Assembly: GCA_020630955.1 (NCBI GenBank)
Contig: JAHDIE010000009.1
Span: 42,732 to 106,731, forward strand
Origin: Saprospiraceae bacterium
GTDB taxonomy: Bacteria > Bacteroidota > Bacteroidia > Chitinophagales > Saprospiraceae
Reading direction: 5' to 3'
Length of the DNA: 64,000 nt
A program made the position numbers and the translations under genes. Positions 55,444 through 64,000 of this stretch are shown here, piece by piece (positions within the stretch are counted from its first letter, which is position 1; each line of letters begins with the position of its first letter). The notes below the pieces were generated by a model. The model did not search any database. It saw only the letters and a list, made by a program, of their open reading frames with translations, and was not told the DNA's origin.

Positions 55444-58400
55444 CTATTTCAACCTAATAAAAGGTTGAGTCGAACTAAAGTCGTCCGACTCAAGCCTGTA
55501 ATATAAAACTCCGTGAACGTTTCCTAAATCTGTAGCACTTACTTCCCAAGTGTGATAGCCTTTTCCAACAATTCTTGATTCTTGGAATAAAAGTTTACCA
55601 TTAACATCAAATACTGAAAGCGAAAGATCACTTTCTTTCGGTGCATTAAATGGGATATAAGTGTTTTCAACGAATGGGTTTGGAGTATTTCTGAATACTT
55701 GCCATTCTTCATTTGTTATTATACTTTCTGTGTGGACTTCTACATCCAGTGCTTTTACTGATTCGTCATAAGCTTCTGATTTAAACATTGGTAGATCCGT
55801 TAGTAATTCGAATCCCACATCTTCGCCAAAATCTAAACTAAATAGCTCATCTCCTTTTGACAATTGAACTGCTTCGGCAGATGACCAGCTAATTTTTATC
55901 AGGTCATCATCGATAGCATAGTTGCTTTCATCAATGTCAATCATGGATGAGTTAAGTCTAAATCGATCAAAAGAACCAGTGATTCTAAATGCAAGTTGGA
56001 ATCCACTGAGTTCTTGATCTGTGTTTACTGTTAGTTGGATAGAACCCCTCTCGACTTGCTTACTTACAAGCCAAAGTGTATTTTGGGATCTTACTGAAAA
56101 GGTCTCTGGGATGAAACCGTTGATTAACGCACTATAATTTACATCTCCTGTTTTAACACCTACAAAATCCATGTTGTGGGCATTATGATCAAGATCTGTT
56201 AAATTCATATTTTCACTAAAAGGGAATGGATTGTCAGGATCTGTTAAGCCCAGATTTGGATTTACGAATCTCCATACTTCTGAGTTTGTAAACTCATTTT
56301 GAATCCCTAGAATTACTTTTCTAAGTTCGATAATGTCTACTCCGGATATAGTTTGTGAGTTATTTATATCTGCAGCAATGATTTTATAAGGACTATCAAA
56401 TTTTTGTATATTAAGAATGTGTCTTTGTATATGTAGGATGTCAGCAGTAGAAACGCCATTCAGAATTTCACCTTCGAAAGATGGTTTGAGAATATAATCT
56501 CCATACATTGGAAGTTCTGTAAATGCATATTGACCTTCACTATCTGTCATATAATGCATGGGTGTTGGAGAATTATTTTGAAGCATAACGTCCACATTTT
56601 CCATAGTGAGATTTGCATCTGTCGCAATTCTTCCTGCAATCATTACGTCATCCTCATCGGATTGAAAGTTCTCACAAAAATTATGATTGTCTTGAATTCC
56701 GATAGTGGTTTTGCAGAATCCAACATTTCCATCTCCATCTCGCACATACATTCTTACAAGATGAGAGCTTCCAGCATCATTACAAGTGAATATTAAATTT
56801 GCTTGAGTAAACGCTGCATCAAAAGCAAATTCTAGTTCAGCAGTAGGAGTACAATTATCCGTGCTACTTGCATCTAGGTCACTAGCCCAGATTTCAGCCA
56901 TTGGTTCGTTACCTGGCATTTCTGTGAGGTTGATATTTAGGCCACTGTAACAAACAGCATTAGGTGGTTTACAATCCTTAATTTTTACTATCTGAGCACA
57001 AGTAGCATAGTTTCCACATTGATCTGTGACACCCCATACAATGGAGTGTTCTCCATATGGGTAAGGAGCATTTATTGTATTACCTTGTCCATTTATGATA
57101 ATACCATTTTCTAAGGTCAAGGTATATGCATATATGAGTTCATCTTCTTCAGCACAGTCATCAGTGGCTGTTGCTGTAAGGTTGATCATTCCTGTACAAG
57201 TTAGCTCATTGCCGCACGATTCAACATATGATTCACAATCATCAAAAACGGGTTGAATGTTATTTTGTAATGAGATAATTTGGACATTTTCCCATCTATA
57301 GGTCGATTCATCAGCATCATTATCAAATTGACACCAGTCTAGAACGACCCATGTTCTGTATATAGTGAGACAACCAGGACCTTCAGTAACAACGTGATCA
57401 GAGTGAGTAACCAATGGTTGAGAACAAGAGTTTGCAGTATATGCAGGAACTCCTGCAACATCTGGAGTAGGAATTTCTTCATTACAAAGATTAGTATAAG
57501 TATTATCAGGAGGCCATACTATATCACTTTCTTCAAAAGGGTCATTGTTGTACACCGTTATTGTTTGGGTACAACTGACCGCATTATCGGATAAATCTTT
57601 AAACGTAAAGGTTCTAATAATTTTTCCAAAACCGCAATCTTGACGATTATCTTCGTATGATTCAACAACAGTAAGTCCATCAGGACAGTTATCGGTTCCT
57701 GCTGCTGAACCAAATGGGCTAAGATCATCAAGATCTATTATGGTTGTACAAGGTACAGTAACATCAGTCGGACAAGTGGTGATGGTTGGGTTTATTAAAT
57801 CTTTTAGATCTAAAACAGAAGAACAGATGGCTTCGTATCCACTTGCATCTGTTACCCTTATAGAAACAGGTATGCTACCAAGTCCTAAGTCATCACAGCA
57901 GAAACTTGCAAAAGGAGCATAGTCTGTACCAGGTCCACTTACACAACTACCGGCATTTTCTCTTTTAATTTCGTAGGTGTATGGTCCAGAAGAACCACAA
58001 GCATCATAAATCGTGTTAACAAATGGTTCTGCTGGAACGTTAGCAATACCATTTGCTTCTAAGAAAGCTTGTTGAGAACCATTACAAAGGATGGCGAAAT
58101 CATCTCCTGATCCGATAACAGTTATTGTTTGTTGACATTGTGATGATACTCCACATTCATTTATTGCTGTCCACACGATGATATTATCGCCAAGGCCAAG
58201 GGTGACTCTGTTGTCAACATACTGACTGCTGACACTTATGACGCTTAGATATGTACAACTGTTGGTTGCAATCGGTGGAGATAATATAGCTTCATACATA
58301 CAGTCAGAAGCATTTACTGAAACGGTGACTGGAGCAGGACAGTCTATAATTGGTCCATCTGTTTCTTGTTGATAGATAATCGATTGTTCGCATGTAAATG

Positions 58401-59652
58401 CTTGTCCACAATCATCAGTCAAGGTATATGTTCTTATGATTTCGATTTCATCTGTAGAGCAAAAATTGAGATCTTCAAGTGTTAAATTATCAGAAGATGC
58501 AATGAACATAGTGTCGCAGTCAATAAAGTCATAAACGCCTCCTGCTTCTTCAAACTTTTTGAAACTAGTTATTGGAGCAGGTAGACCCTCTTCACATATT
58601 AAATCAATGCTTGGAGGACATAGCATGTATTTGCAATCACCAATGATGGAAATATTTTTTACACATTCGGTTTCAGTTCCCTCATTGTCCGTTACCGTAA
58701 ATATGATATCTTGATTGGTACCGCTTCCAGAATATGGAAGCAAGGTATAGTTATCAGAAACAGTTACTGGTCCACCATCGGGAGACATTAGATTGTTTTC
58801 TAAATTCGAAGTGCAATTTGCAATTTCAGTTTCGATTAGATCATTTATAGTTGGACCAAGTGGATTTGCGTCATTGCAGTCTACTACAATATCATTTGCT
58901 AAAGAACAGTCGATTCCAATTGGGCAATCACCAATGATGGAAATATTTTTTACACATTCCGTTTCAGTTCCTTCATTATCCGTTACCGTAAATGTGATAT
59001 CTTGGTTTGAACCGCTCCCTGTATAAGTTAGCAGTGTATAGTTGTTGGTAACAGATACTGGTCCACCGTCTGGAGATGCTGAACCAAGCTCTAAAGCAGA
59101 AGTGCAATTGTTTAATTCTGCGCTGATTAAATCATCAATTGTAGGACCGAGGGGATTGGCATCATTACAATCAATTACAATATCATCTGCAAGGGAGCAA
59201 TCAACCCCTACGGGACAGTCACCAATAATTGTAATTGTTTTGTTACAGTTAAGGGTGTTGCCTTCATTGTCTACAAGAGTAAAAATTACATCTTGTGAAG
59301 TACCACTTCCAGTGTATGTAATAGATGTGAAATTGTTGACAACAATGATTGGACCGCCATCAGGAGAACTAGATCCAGCTTGTAAAGCAGCAGAACAGTT
59401 TGCAACTTCCGTAACAACAAGATCGTTTACTGTTGGACCCATTGGATCGGCGTCATTGCAGTCTATTGTTATATCAGAAATTGCAGAGCAATCAAGAACA
59501 ATTGAGGGACTCGACTCTTCCGGGCAGGTATTGTGACCTAGCCCGGAATCGAGAATAAGGTTGCTATCGGTTTTTGCAATGGCCTCGTCGCTATTTACAA
59601 TTACTAACAAGAGCAATAGTAAACGATACCATCTGACATGTCTTGGGAACAT
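55444..59652 (-). CDS. Giant T9SS-secreted Cys-rich surface protein: three 97-aa repeats, HYR-like modules, dockerin-like segment, C-terminal sorting domain
   Basis: Signal-like N-terminus RLLLLLLVIVNSDEAIA; 3x CSxxxDIxxDCNDAxPxGPT...GDC; ADINNSQTISGVDIIELRKVILG; FRNTPNPFVENTYIPFNAPKESDLSLSVFDVNGKLLFQESR...QPFIRLK. Confidence 0.85.
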   Translation of the reverse strand: MFPRHVRWYRLLLLLLVIVNSDEAIAKTDSNLILDSGLGHNTCPEESSPSIVLDCSAISDITIDCNDADPMGPTVNDLVVTEVANCSAALQAGSSSPDGGPIIVVNNFTSITYTGSGTSQDVIFTLVDNEGNTLNCNKTITIIGDCPVGVDCSLADDIVIDCNDANPLGPTIDDLISAELNNCTSALELGSASPDGGPVSVTNNYTLLTYTGSGSNQDITFTVTDNEGTETECVKNISIIGDCPIGIDCSLANDIVVDCNDANPLGPTINDLIETEIANCTSNLENNLMSPDGGPVTVSDNYTLLPYSGSGTNQDIIFTVTDNEGTETECVKNISIIGDCKYMLCPPSIDLICEEGLPAPITSFKKFEEAGGVYDFIDCDTMFIASSDNLTLEDLNFCSTDEIEIIRTYTLTDDCGQAFTCEQSIIYQQETDGPIIDCPAPVTVSVNASDCMYEAILSPPIATNSCTYLSVISVSSQYVDNRVTLGLGDNIIVWTAINECGVSSQCQQTITVIGSGDDFAILCNGSQQAFLEANGIANVPAEPFVNTIYDACGSSGPYTYEIKRENAGSCVSGPGTDYAPFASFCCDDLGLGSIPVSIRVTDASGYEAICSSVLDLKDLINPTITTCPTDVTVPCTTIIDLDDLSPFGSAAGTDNCPDGLTVVESYEDNRQDCGFGKIIRTFTFKDLSDNAVSCTQTITVYNNDPFEESDIVWPPDNTYTNLCNEEIPTPDVAGVPAYTANSCSQPLVTHSDHVVTEGPGCLTIYRTWVVLDWCQFDNDADESTYRWENVQIISLQNNIQPVFDDCESYVESCGNELTCTGMINLTATATDDCAEEDELIYAYTLTLENGIIINGQGNTINAPYPYGEHSIVWGVTDQCGNYATCAQIVKIKDCKPPNAVCYSGLNINLTEMPGNEPMAEIWASDLDASSTDNCTPTAELEFAFDAAFTQANLIFTCNDAGSSHLVRMYVRDGDGNVGFCKTTIGIQDNHNFCENFQSDEDDVMIAGRIATDANLTMENVDVMLQNNSPTPMHYMTDSEGQYAFTELPMYGDYILKPSFEGEILNGVSTADILHIQRHILNIQKFDSPYKIIAADINNSQTISGVDIIELRKVILGIQNEFTNSEVWRFVNPNLGLTDPDNPFPFSENMNLTDLDHNAHNMDFVGVKTGDVNYSALINGFIPETFSVRSQNTLWLVSKQVERGSIQLTVNTDQELSGFQLAFRITGSFDRFRLNSSMIDIDESNYAIDDDLIKISWSSAEAVQLSKGDELFSLDFGEDVGFELLTDLPMFKSEAYDESVKALDVEVHTESIITNEEWQVFRNTPNPFVENTYIPFNAPKESDLSLSVFDVNGKLLFQESRIVGKGYHTWEVSATDLGNVHGVLYYRLESDDFSSTQPFIRLK
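58633..59505. repeat. Three tandem ~291-bp (97-aa) internal repeats
   Basis: Unit boundaries at about 58633, 58924 and 59215 (exact 291-bp spacing); first ~80 nt of the 58633 and 58924 copies nearly identical. Confidence 0.88.
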
Positions 59653-59888
59653 ATCGGATTTGTTTTATCGGTTAGGGAAATAAAATTTCTTTGGAACTGT
59701 TAGTGGGGTATTGTGTTCGGTTCAACAAATGTATCAAAGAAAAAACATATTAAAGAATTATTTAATACGTTAATTTGATTTTTAACTTAAGCTTATTGAT
59801 TTGTAAGGGCTTATGTATTTGAAAAAATCTCTTTGATCTAATAATGTTTGAAAAGCTTAGTTTTTAAGAGTTTTCTTAAATTTACAAC

Positions 59889-61316
59889 ATGCCCAATAAG
59901 TCGTTTGGAAAATATTTGGCCTTCTTGCTTTTTGCCAACGTGCTGATTAAGCCAATATATATTTTTGGAATAGAAACGCAGGCTCAAAACCTGTTGGGAC
60001 CAAATACCTGGGGACTATATTTTGGATTACTCAATTTTTGTTTTTTATTTCAAATCATTCTGGATCCGGGTATCCACAATCAAAATATTAAGTGGGTTTC
60101 AGAAAATAGAGGAAACCTTTCAGTACGTATCGGTCAGACAATAATCATGAAGTTGTGGTTGGGGGTTTTGTTTCTTTGTCTATTAGCTTTATTTGGGACT
60201 TTGGTGGATTATCCAAGCAGCTATTATAAGCTTCTTGGGATGATAGCTGTCAATTTTTTTCTCACTTCACTTTATGTTTTCTTGAAAAGCCATTTTCCTG
60301 CGGTAGGAGATTATGGAAAGGAGACTTTTTATTCAGTATTGGATAAGATGTTATTAATATTGATTTTGGGAGTTCAAATTTATGTGCTCAAAGCACTTAG
60401 CATAGAATCTTTTATCTTAAGTATTACTCTTGCTAATTTAATAGCCATTCTTATTGCTTATACAAGACTGAGGGGGATTACAAAAATTGAATTTTATTTT
60501 TCAATTAGAGATGCGATACATATTTTGAAAGAGAGTTTTGGTTTCGCATTGGTAGGATTATTTATGAGTTTTTTTAATAGGATCGATGGTGTAATGTTGG
60601 AAAGAATTTTGGGAGATGAGGCATATGCAGCTGGAGTATATGCGGCAGGTTATAGATTACTTGATGCAGCCAATATGTTTGCATTATTATTTGCAAGTTT
60701 ATTATTACCAATGTTTGCCTACCGCTTGAGCAAAGACGGAAAGGTTGGGGAATTGGCATCCCAAGCTGCTAAAATTATGTTGCTTGTTATTTCTATGGTG
60801 GTCCTTTCTGGGTTCTTCTATGCAGAGGAGATTATGAAGTTATTGTATATAGATTACACGGAGCAATATGCAGATACATTTAGAATATTAATCTTAAGTT
60901 TTATTGGCGTTGGTTTTTCGTATATCTACGGAACCTTAATAACAGCTTCAGGTAAGTTGTTTTTATTCAACATAGTATTGTTTGCAGGAATATGTATCAA
61001 TTGGTATTTAAATTACAAATGGATTCCTGTTGAAACAAGTATTGGAGCTGCAAAGGCAACACTTATTACCCAAGTTTCCGTAATGCTTTTGCAAATATTT
61101 ATTGTGATTAAAAATTTTGGTCTAAAAATTAAACTTAAACCAATGATTACTGCTGTTTTCTATGTGATTTTAGTTTGCTCTTTTGCTTATTTTATGGCTC
61201 AATTTGATATTCATTGGATAATAAAGATGGGACTAAGCATAATTATGATGATAATTGCATCATTTTTGATGGGTCTTATACGTTTAGATACTTTCAACAA
61301 CGCTGAAGTTGATTAA
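59889..61316 (+). CDS. Polysaccharide flippase (Wzx/MATE-like oligosaccharide flippase)
   Basis: SFGFALVGLFMSFFNRIDGVMLERILGDEAYAAGVYAAGYRLLDAANMFALLFASLLLPMFA. Confidence 0.88.
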   Translation: MPNKSFGKYLAFLLFANVLIKPIYIFGIETQAQNLLGPNTWGLYFGLLNFCFLFQIILDPGIHNQNIKWVSENRGNLSVRIGQTIIMKLWLGVLFLCLLALFGTLVDYPSSYYKLLGMIAVNFFLTSLYVFLKSHFPAVGDYGKETFYSVLDKMLLILILGVQIYVLKALSIESFILSITLANLIAILIAYTRLRGITKIEFYFSIRDAIHILKESFGFALVGLFMSFFNRIDGVMLERILGDEAYAAGVYAAGYRLLDAANMFALLFASLLLPMFAYRLSKDGKVGELASQAAKIMLLVISMVVLSGFFYAEEIMKLLYIDYTEQYADTFRILILSFIGVGFSYIYGTLITASGKLFLFNIVLFAGICINWYLNYKWIPVETSIGAAKATLITQVSVMLLQIFIVIKNFGLKIKLKPMITAVFYVILVCSFAYFMAQFDIHWIIKMGLSIIMMIIASFLMGLIRLDTFNNAEVD

Positions 61317-61330
61317 GAGACCAACTATAC

Positions 61331-62455
61331 TTGATTAGAAACCAACCGATGAGTCAAAACGATAATCTGCTTGATCTTGTAAATGCGATTTACAGGTGGA
61401 GAAAACCAATCATCATTAGCTGTGTGCTTGCGGCAATTATTTCTGCTGTTGCAGCTTTAATGCTACCAAACTTTTACACATCCAAGACCATTTTTTATGC
61501 AGCAAGTCCAGATCTTGCAAAACCGTTACCAATTGGTACAGGTAATCTCAAGCGTGAAATATATGGTACAGATACTGATTTGGATCGATTATTTTCAATT
61601 GCAAATTCTGAGGAATTAACTGATTATTTAATTGAAAAATTTGATCTATATAAAAGGTATGAGATCGACCCAGATGGAGACCAAGCAGGTTATGCAGTAA
61701 GGCTAATGGTTGCAAAAGCATACAACACAGAGAAAAATAAATTCGATGCGTTAGAGTTGTCTTTTGAAGACAAGGAGCCAGAAATGGCTGCAAAAATTGC
61801 AAAGGCTGCAAGAGAAAAAGTCAATGAAATAGGCCAAAGAATGATCAAAGAAAGTCAGGCGAAACTTCTTTCTAGTCATGAAAAAATCATTGAAGAAAAA
61901 GACAGCTATCAACAAAACCTAATTAAGGATATTGCCAAGCTAAAGGATGAATATAAAATATACAATTCTCAATCAAAAGGGGAAGTCTTAGGAGAACAAT
62001 TGACATCCACCAAAGCTGCTTATGCAAACTTAAACGCTAAACTTTCTGTATTTAAAAACACTCCTGAGCTGAGGGACTCTATACCCATGTTAGCAGCAAA
62101 AGTAGAGGGATTGAAGCTTCAACTTAAGGAACTAAACAAAGAAGCAACATCTTACGCAAGTGGAAGTGGTCAAATTGAAAAATTAGGAATGGAAATGAAA
62201 GAAATAAGTGAGCAACTCGCCTTGGACAAAGAAAGATATAAACAATTAAAATCAGCCTATAACTCACCATTTACAGCTCTCCATTTGGTTCAGGAAGCCA
62301 AGGTGCCTCACATTAAATCAAGACCAATAAGATCACTCATTGTTATAGGAACTACTGCCGTGACTTTCTTTTTAAGTTTGGTTTGGGTTTTGTTTATGAA
62401 TCAATACAAAGAGGTAAATTGGAAATCTGTATTTAGTGATGAGCCAAGGAAGTAA
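61331..62455 (+). CDS. Wzz-like chain-length determinant / exopolysaccharide co-polymerase
   Basis: N-terminal TM PIIISCVLAAIISAVAALMLPNFYTSKTIF, central coiled coil, C-terminal PHIKSRPIRSLIVIGTTAVTFFLSLVWVLF. Confidence 0.85.
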   Translation: MIRNQPMSQNDNLLDLVNAIYRWRKPIIISCVLAAIISAVAALMLPNFYTSKTIFYAASPDLAKPLPIGTGNLKREIYGTDTDLDRLFSIANSEELTDYLIEKFDLYKRYEIDPDGDQAGYAVRLMVAKAYNTEKNKFDALELSFEDKEPEMAAKIAKAAREKVNEIGQRMIKESQAKLLSSHEKIIEEKDSYQQNLIKDIAKLKDEYKIYNSQSKGEVLGEQLTSTKAAYANLNAKLSVFKNTPELRDSIPMLAAKVEGLKLQLKELNKEATSYASGSGQIEKLGMEMKEISEQLALDKERYKQLKSAYNSPFTALHLVQEAKVPHIKSRPIRSLIVIGTTAVTFFLSLVWVLFMNQYKEVNWKSVFSDEPRK

Positions 62456-63881
62456 GTTACTTTCCAATGATAAAAAAAGCTTTTATGCTTTTAGTTCTTT
62501 GGTGATTGCCTCTTGTGTTGGAGCAGCAGTATTTTCAGAACCTTATTTGGTATTAATTCCACTGGCTTTTTTATTTGTTTTCATTGCGATAGTCAATTAC
62601 AAATTAATATTTTTTGGATTTTTTGTACTTCTGCCTTTTTCAATAGAAGTAACTTTGCCGGGTGGACTAGGAACAGATCTTCCCTCAGAACCATTGATGT
62701 GGTTTCTTACTTTTTTATTTTTTGTCTTGATTTTATGGAACGCTAGGAAGATTGATAAAAGGATAATTACAAACCCAATCAGTGTTGTTTTAATATTCCA
62801 TTTACTATGGATCTTAATTACAAGTATTTTATCCACCTATCCAATTATATCTACTAAATTTTTTTTGGCGAAGATTTGGTATATAGTTCCGTTCTTTTTT
62901 TTACCCTTTTTATTGATTAAAGAGGAATCTGATTTAGAAAAGATGTTTCGATGGTTTATATACACAAGTATTATTGCGGTGGCTTATGTTATAATAAATC
63001 ATGCAACATCTGGGTTTTCTTTTGCTGACATCAATTTTGCCGTAAGGCCAATCTTCAGAAATCATGTGAACTATGCAGCGATGTTGGTTTTGTTGGTCCC
63101 ATTTATTTGGGCGATTGCAAGAACTACCAAAGAGAAAAAATTCTGGTATATCCTGCTATACTTTTTAGTAGCGGTATATTTTACTTATACAAGAGCTGCT
63201 TATGGTGTAATTGTATTATGCATTGCCTTATATTTTGCGATTCAATGGAAATTGCTCAAATGGCTTGTTCCTGTCGCTTTTGTTGTGCTCGCTTTTGGTC
63301 TAAATAGTATGATCAAAGGAAATGAGTACTTAGAATTGGCACCACAATATGAAAAGACAGTTAGCCATACTAAGTTTAATAACTTGATTGAGGCTACTTA
63401 TAATATGGAAGATATTTCAACCATGGAGAGGTTGTATCGTTGGGTGGCTGGATTTCATATGGTAAAGGAGAGGCCATTATTTGGTTTTGGGCCATCCACA
63501 TTTTATAGCAATTACAAGCGATATACGGTAAATAGTTTTCAGACCTATGTGAGTGATAATCCAGAAAAGTCAGGAATTCACAATTATTACTTGATGACCT
63601 TGGTAGAGCAAGGTTTTATCGGATTGATCATTTTATTTTTATTGATACTGATGCCTTTGTTCCTAGCACAACGGGCATACCACCTCTATAAAGGAAGAAA
63701 AGAGGGCTATTGGATAATGGCTGCGGCGCTTTCCTACTTTTCTACAGCAGTGATGATATTGATCAATGATTTGCTAGAAGCAGACAAAGTAGGGCCTATT
63801 TTCTTTTTTTCATCCTTTATTATTGCCTTTTATCTGTATTTAAGCCCCAAAAGCATACAAAAAGAAATGGATAATAGTTGA
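62436..63881 (+). CDS. O-antigen ligase/polymerase-like membrane protein
   Basis: Multi-TM; YFTYTRAAYGVIV; MVKERPLFGFGPSTFYSNYKRYTV...SGIHNYYLMTLVEQGFIGLIILFLLI (Wzy_C pattern). Confidence 0.88.
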   Translation: MMSQGSKLLSNDKKSFYAFSSLVIASCVGAAVFSEPYLVLIPLAFLFVFIAIVNYKLIFFGFFVLLPFSIEVTLPGGLGTDLPSEPLMWFLTFLFFVLILWNARKIDKRIITNPISVVLIFHLLWILITSILSTYPIISTKFFLAKIWYIVPFFFLPFLLIKEESDLEKMFRWFIYTSIIAVAYVIINHATSGFSFADINFAVRPIFRNHVNYAAMLVLLVPFIWAIARTTKEKKFWYILLYFLVAVYFTYTRAAYGVIVLCIALYFAIQWKLLKWLVPVAFVVLAFGLNSMIKGNEYLELAPQYEKTVSHTKFNNLIEATYNMEDISTMERLYRWVAGFHMVKERPLFGFGPSTFYSNYKRYTVNSFQTYVSDNPEKSGIHNYYLMTLVEQGFIGLIILFLLILMPLFLAQRAYHLYKGRKEGYWIMAAALSYFSTAVMILINDLLEADKVGPIFFFSSFIIAFYLYLSPKSIQKEMDNS

Positions 63882-63945
63882 TAAATAATCCTTCAAAAAA
63901 ATTGTGCATGATTATTGTTAAACATATATTTGCAATCCCTTAAGA

Positions 63946-64000
63946 GGGCGATTAGCTCAGTTGGTTCAGAGCACCTCGCTTACACCGAGGGGGTCGGGAG
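63946..64000 (+). tRNA. tRNA-Val (anticodon UAC), 3' end beyond window
   Basis: GGGCGATTAGCTCAGTTGGTTCAGAGCACCTCGCTTACACCGAGG: D-arm GCTCAGTTGGTTCAGAGC, anticodon stem CCTCG/CGAGG with loop CTTACAC. Confidence 0.93.

Noticed and set aside
58793-59536. + strand ORFs (77 and 164 aa) with repetitive sequence
   Set aside because: Antisense shadow of the three 291-bp repeats in the surface-protein gene.
62830-62838. TTATCCACC, DnaA-box-like 9-mer
   Set aside because: Single isolated near-match inside a coding sequence; expected by chance in AT-rich DNA.
1-64000. CRISPR arrays, IS elements, prophage, toxin-antitoxin or defence islands
   Set aside because: No direct-repeat arrays, transposase/integrase motifs or recognisable defence genes seen; the window is mostly housekeeping genes.

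Overview
AT-rich chromosomal window that looks like Bacteroidota (Saprospiria-like), judging by gld gliding-motility genes, T9SS-type C-terminal domains, and the mutY-ssb-gldE-gldD order. About 50 CDSs are supported, mostly housekeeping: dtd, ctaA, thrA-thrB-thrC, ALDH7-type dehydrogenase, rpoN, ECF sigma factors, secA, rodA, tgt, lptF/G, mutY, ssb, gldE, gldD, mscS, purU, pdeM plus an Lhr-like helicase, rsmA, pdxA, an aspartoacylase-like gene, and a surface-polysaccharide cluster (flippase, Wzz-like, O-antigen ligase-like). A 5'-partial tRNA-Val(UAC) runs off the right edge. I see no CRISPR array, rRNA or transposable element. The most notable signal is non-coding. A ~390 bp AT-rich intergenic region (1649-2036) carries a cluster of DnaA-box-like 9-mers, including a perfect TTATCCACA. 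About 4.4 kb away are two perfect 16-bp TGTTTCACGTGAAACA palindromes matching the ParB parS consensus. Together these suggest a candidate chromosomal origin/partition locus not adjacent to dnaA or parAB. Other points of interest: a TrpF-like protein lacking its catalytic Cys, a thioredoxin-like/MsrA-like fusion, two T9SS surface proteins with dockerin-like segments (one with a 3 x 291 bp internal repeat), a pdeM-helicase pair without its usual ligase/exonuclease partners, and an unannotated 42-aa membrane microprotein. All calls come from reading sequence and motifs; no database search was run.
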